This document shows positions 62,791-64,000 of a stretch of DNA of 64,000 bases, piece after piece (the first letter of the stretch is position 1; every line of letters begins with the position of its first letter). The position numbers and the translations under genes are program-made. Origin of the DNA: Desmodus rotundus. Taxonomy: Eukaryota; Chordata; Mammalia; Chiroptera; Phyllostomidae. Below the pieces are notes generated by a model, which searched no databases, had not been told where the DNA came from, and was given only the letters and a program-made list of their open reading frames with translations. Where the stretch lies: positions 16,033,680 through 16,097,679 of the forward strand of contig NC_071391.1 in assembly GCF_022682495.2 (NCBI RefSeq). The letters run 5' to 3'.

Positions 62791-64000
62791 GGGGAGCCGA
62801 GTGTAACTCTCAAGTTCCTTAGGGAAACTGCATTTTCGAGAGCAATGGAGCCATGGACCACTGATTTTCTTCCTGTGACTAGCACTTTTAAGAGCTGGTG
62901 TTCTAGGCCCTTCCCAGCAGGGGGAATTGACAACTCCATGAACATTTCCTTTCCTTTTCTCTCAAGCCTGGGCTTAAAGTTTCCCCAAATCTTTCTACTT
63001 GTATCTGGCATCCGATGCTTCACTGAGCTTCTGCCCCACCATCCCTACCCCTGTCTCATTCCTCAAGCCCCAGCCAATTTCACACATATTATTACACACA
63101 CTTTTCCTTTTGTCCCCAAGATTTCAGTTTCCCTAGCATTCCACTTATGTCACCTAAGTTCCCAAAATTCATGACATGTGCATTTTCAGGCCTGCATTTA
63201 AGTCAGGGCATATGAGACTCTTGCTTGTCATTGATATTGAGAAGGGGGTATAGCAGTTGTATAATTTCTCATAGTTTATTTTTAAGGATGCCTTGGGAAA
63301 ACCTTACTAATTAAACTCCTGAACAATGCCTCCTTCTTTCTCCTTCCTCAAAGCCCAACCACTCATTAGGATTAGATTATTCTAAAATTACCATTTGGTA
63401 GCAACCTGTAGCAGATATCTGAATTACTTAACAAATTGCAGGGGTGCCATGAACTTGCATAGGGAAAGGCTTTGCAGATGAAAACATCCACTCATGAACT
63501 CATCACTCACAGCAGCTCCCAGTCAGGCACCTTCCCGATCAGCCCCAGCCTCTAGCCCCTTGGATCACCCAGTGTCTTGGTGGGTGGGGGTCAGGCTCTT
63601 GATGACTTCTCAAGGGTGAACAGCTGACCAATGCCATGTGAATTCGATGTAAGTCAACTGCAAAGTAAACCTAGAAATCCTGCAAGAGGTGTAGGATTTC
63701 ATGAAGTCAATGGAATCGATATTAGGCTGGCTGAGTTACACGCATCCTGTTTGGCAAAACAGGATTGCAGAGAACCCGTAGTAGCAGTTGAAGCAGAGGA
63801 CAAATGAGGGGGATGCCTGAGCTTCTTCAAGAGAAAAGGATTAGAACATAAGATGCGTAAGAGAGCCCCTCAGGAACATTGAGGAAGACTAAATGTTTTC
63901 CAAAATGACTCTGATTTCCTCCTGCCGTGAAAGTTAAATATGAAATCAAGACTGCCCCGTTGCGCAATCACAAAATTGTGTGGAAAATTATGCCAAAGGA

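Larger units (their letters stand above)
46861..64000. other. Intergenic DNA upstream of API5
   Basis: No exon or gene recognised over 17 kb. It is a mosaic of repeats (HAL1-like, Ves, MIR, L2, MaLR/MLT LTRs, hAT and mariner MITEs, a solo LTR) described individually. 46900-48150, 54400-55050, 55250-55950, 56200-56880 and 61800-64000 contain little that I can assign beyond short MIR-like scraps. Confidence 0.75.

Noticed and set aside
1..64000. CRISPR arrays, prophage, operons or a bacterial defence system
   Set aside because: The window is mammalian chromosomal DNA. Repeats are SINE/LINE/LTR/DNA-transposon copies, with no regularly spaced direct repeats or prokaryotic gene structure.

Overview
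This is a vertebrate nuclear window, almost certainly from a yangochiropteran (Ves-SINE-bearing) bat. At least twelve tRNA-derived SINEs of the Ves type are scattered through it. They sit with two bat-type L1-derived elements, mariner-family DNA transposons, and ancient mammalian repeats (MIR, L2, MER5, MaLR LTRs). There are no bacterial-style operons, RNA genes or CRISPR arrays. Coding sequence is a small fraction and is split by GT-AG introns.

Two genes are present, both on the minus strand. API5 (apoptosis inhibitor 5) is complete: 14 coding exons from the ATG at 46565-46567 to the TGA at 25615-25617. All 13 introns are GT-AG, and the exons sum to exactly 524 codons plus stop. Its 3' UTR probably runs to an AATAAA near 23600. 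TTC17 begins about 8.6 kb downstream in the same orientation. Only its first exon (53 codons plus 5' leader, 14795 to about 15080) lies in the window, and 1-14794 is the start of its large first intron. The order API5 then TTC17, head to tail, is the one I recall for human chromosome 11p. Both 5' ends lie in CpG islands.

Layout: 1-14794 is TTC17 intron 1 (Ves, MaLR LTRs, L2, MER5). 14160-15080 is the TTC17 CpG-island promoter and exon 1. About 15080-23585 is intergenic, with a HAL1-like element, L2 and old LTRs. About 23585-46700 is API5, whose introns hold Ves copies, a deleted mariner and a Tigger-like MITE. 46700-64000 is intergenic DNA upstream of API5, with a second HAL1-like element, MaLR/MLT LTRs, a MITE, a solo LTR nested in a MIR, and many MIR/L2 relics.

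The points most worth a second look are: (1) two independent HAL1-like (ORF1-only L1) elements with the same architecture; (2) two AAGATGGCGG (YY1-type) motifs 65 bp apart at TTC17, one carrying the true start codon and the other the ATG of an out-of-frame overlapping uORF; (3) an internally deleted mariner with intact ends and TA duplications inside API5; (4) a solo LTR with an apparent 5-bp target duplication splitting a MIR; (5) a 112-bp mariner-type MITE with a duplicated terminus. I found no wholly new gene system. Repeat-family names come from remembered consensus sequences and were not checked by a search.
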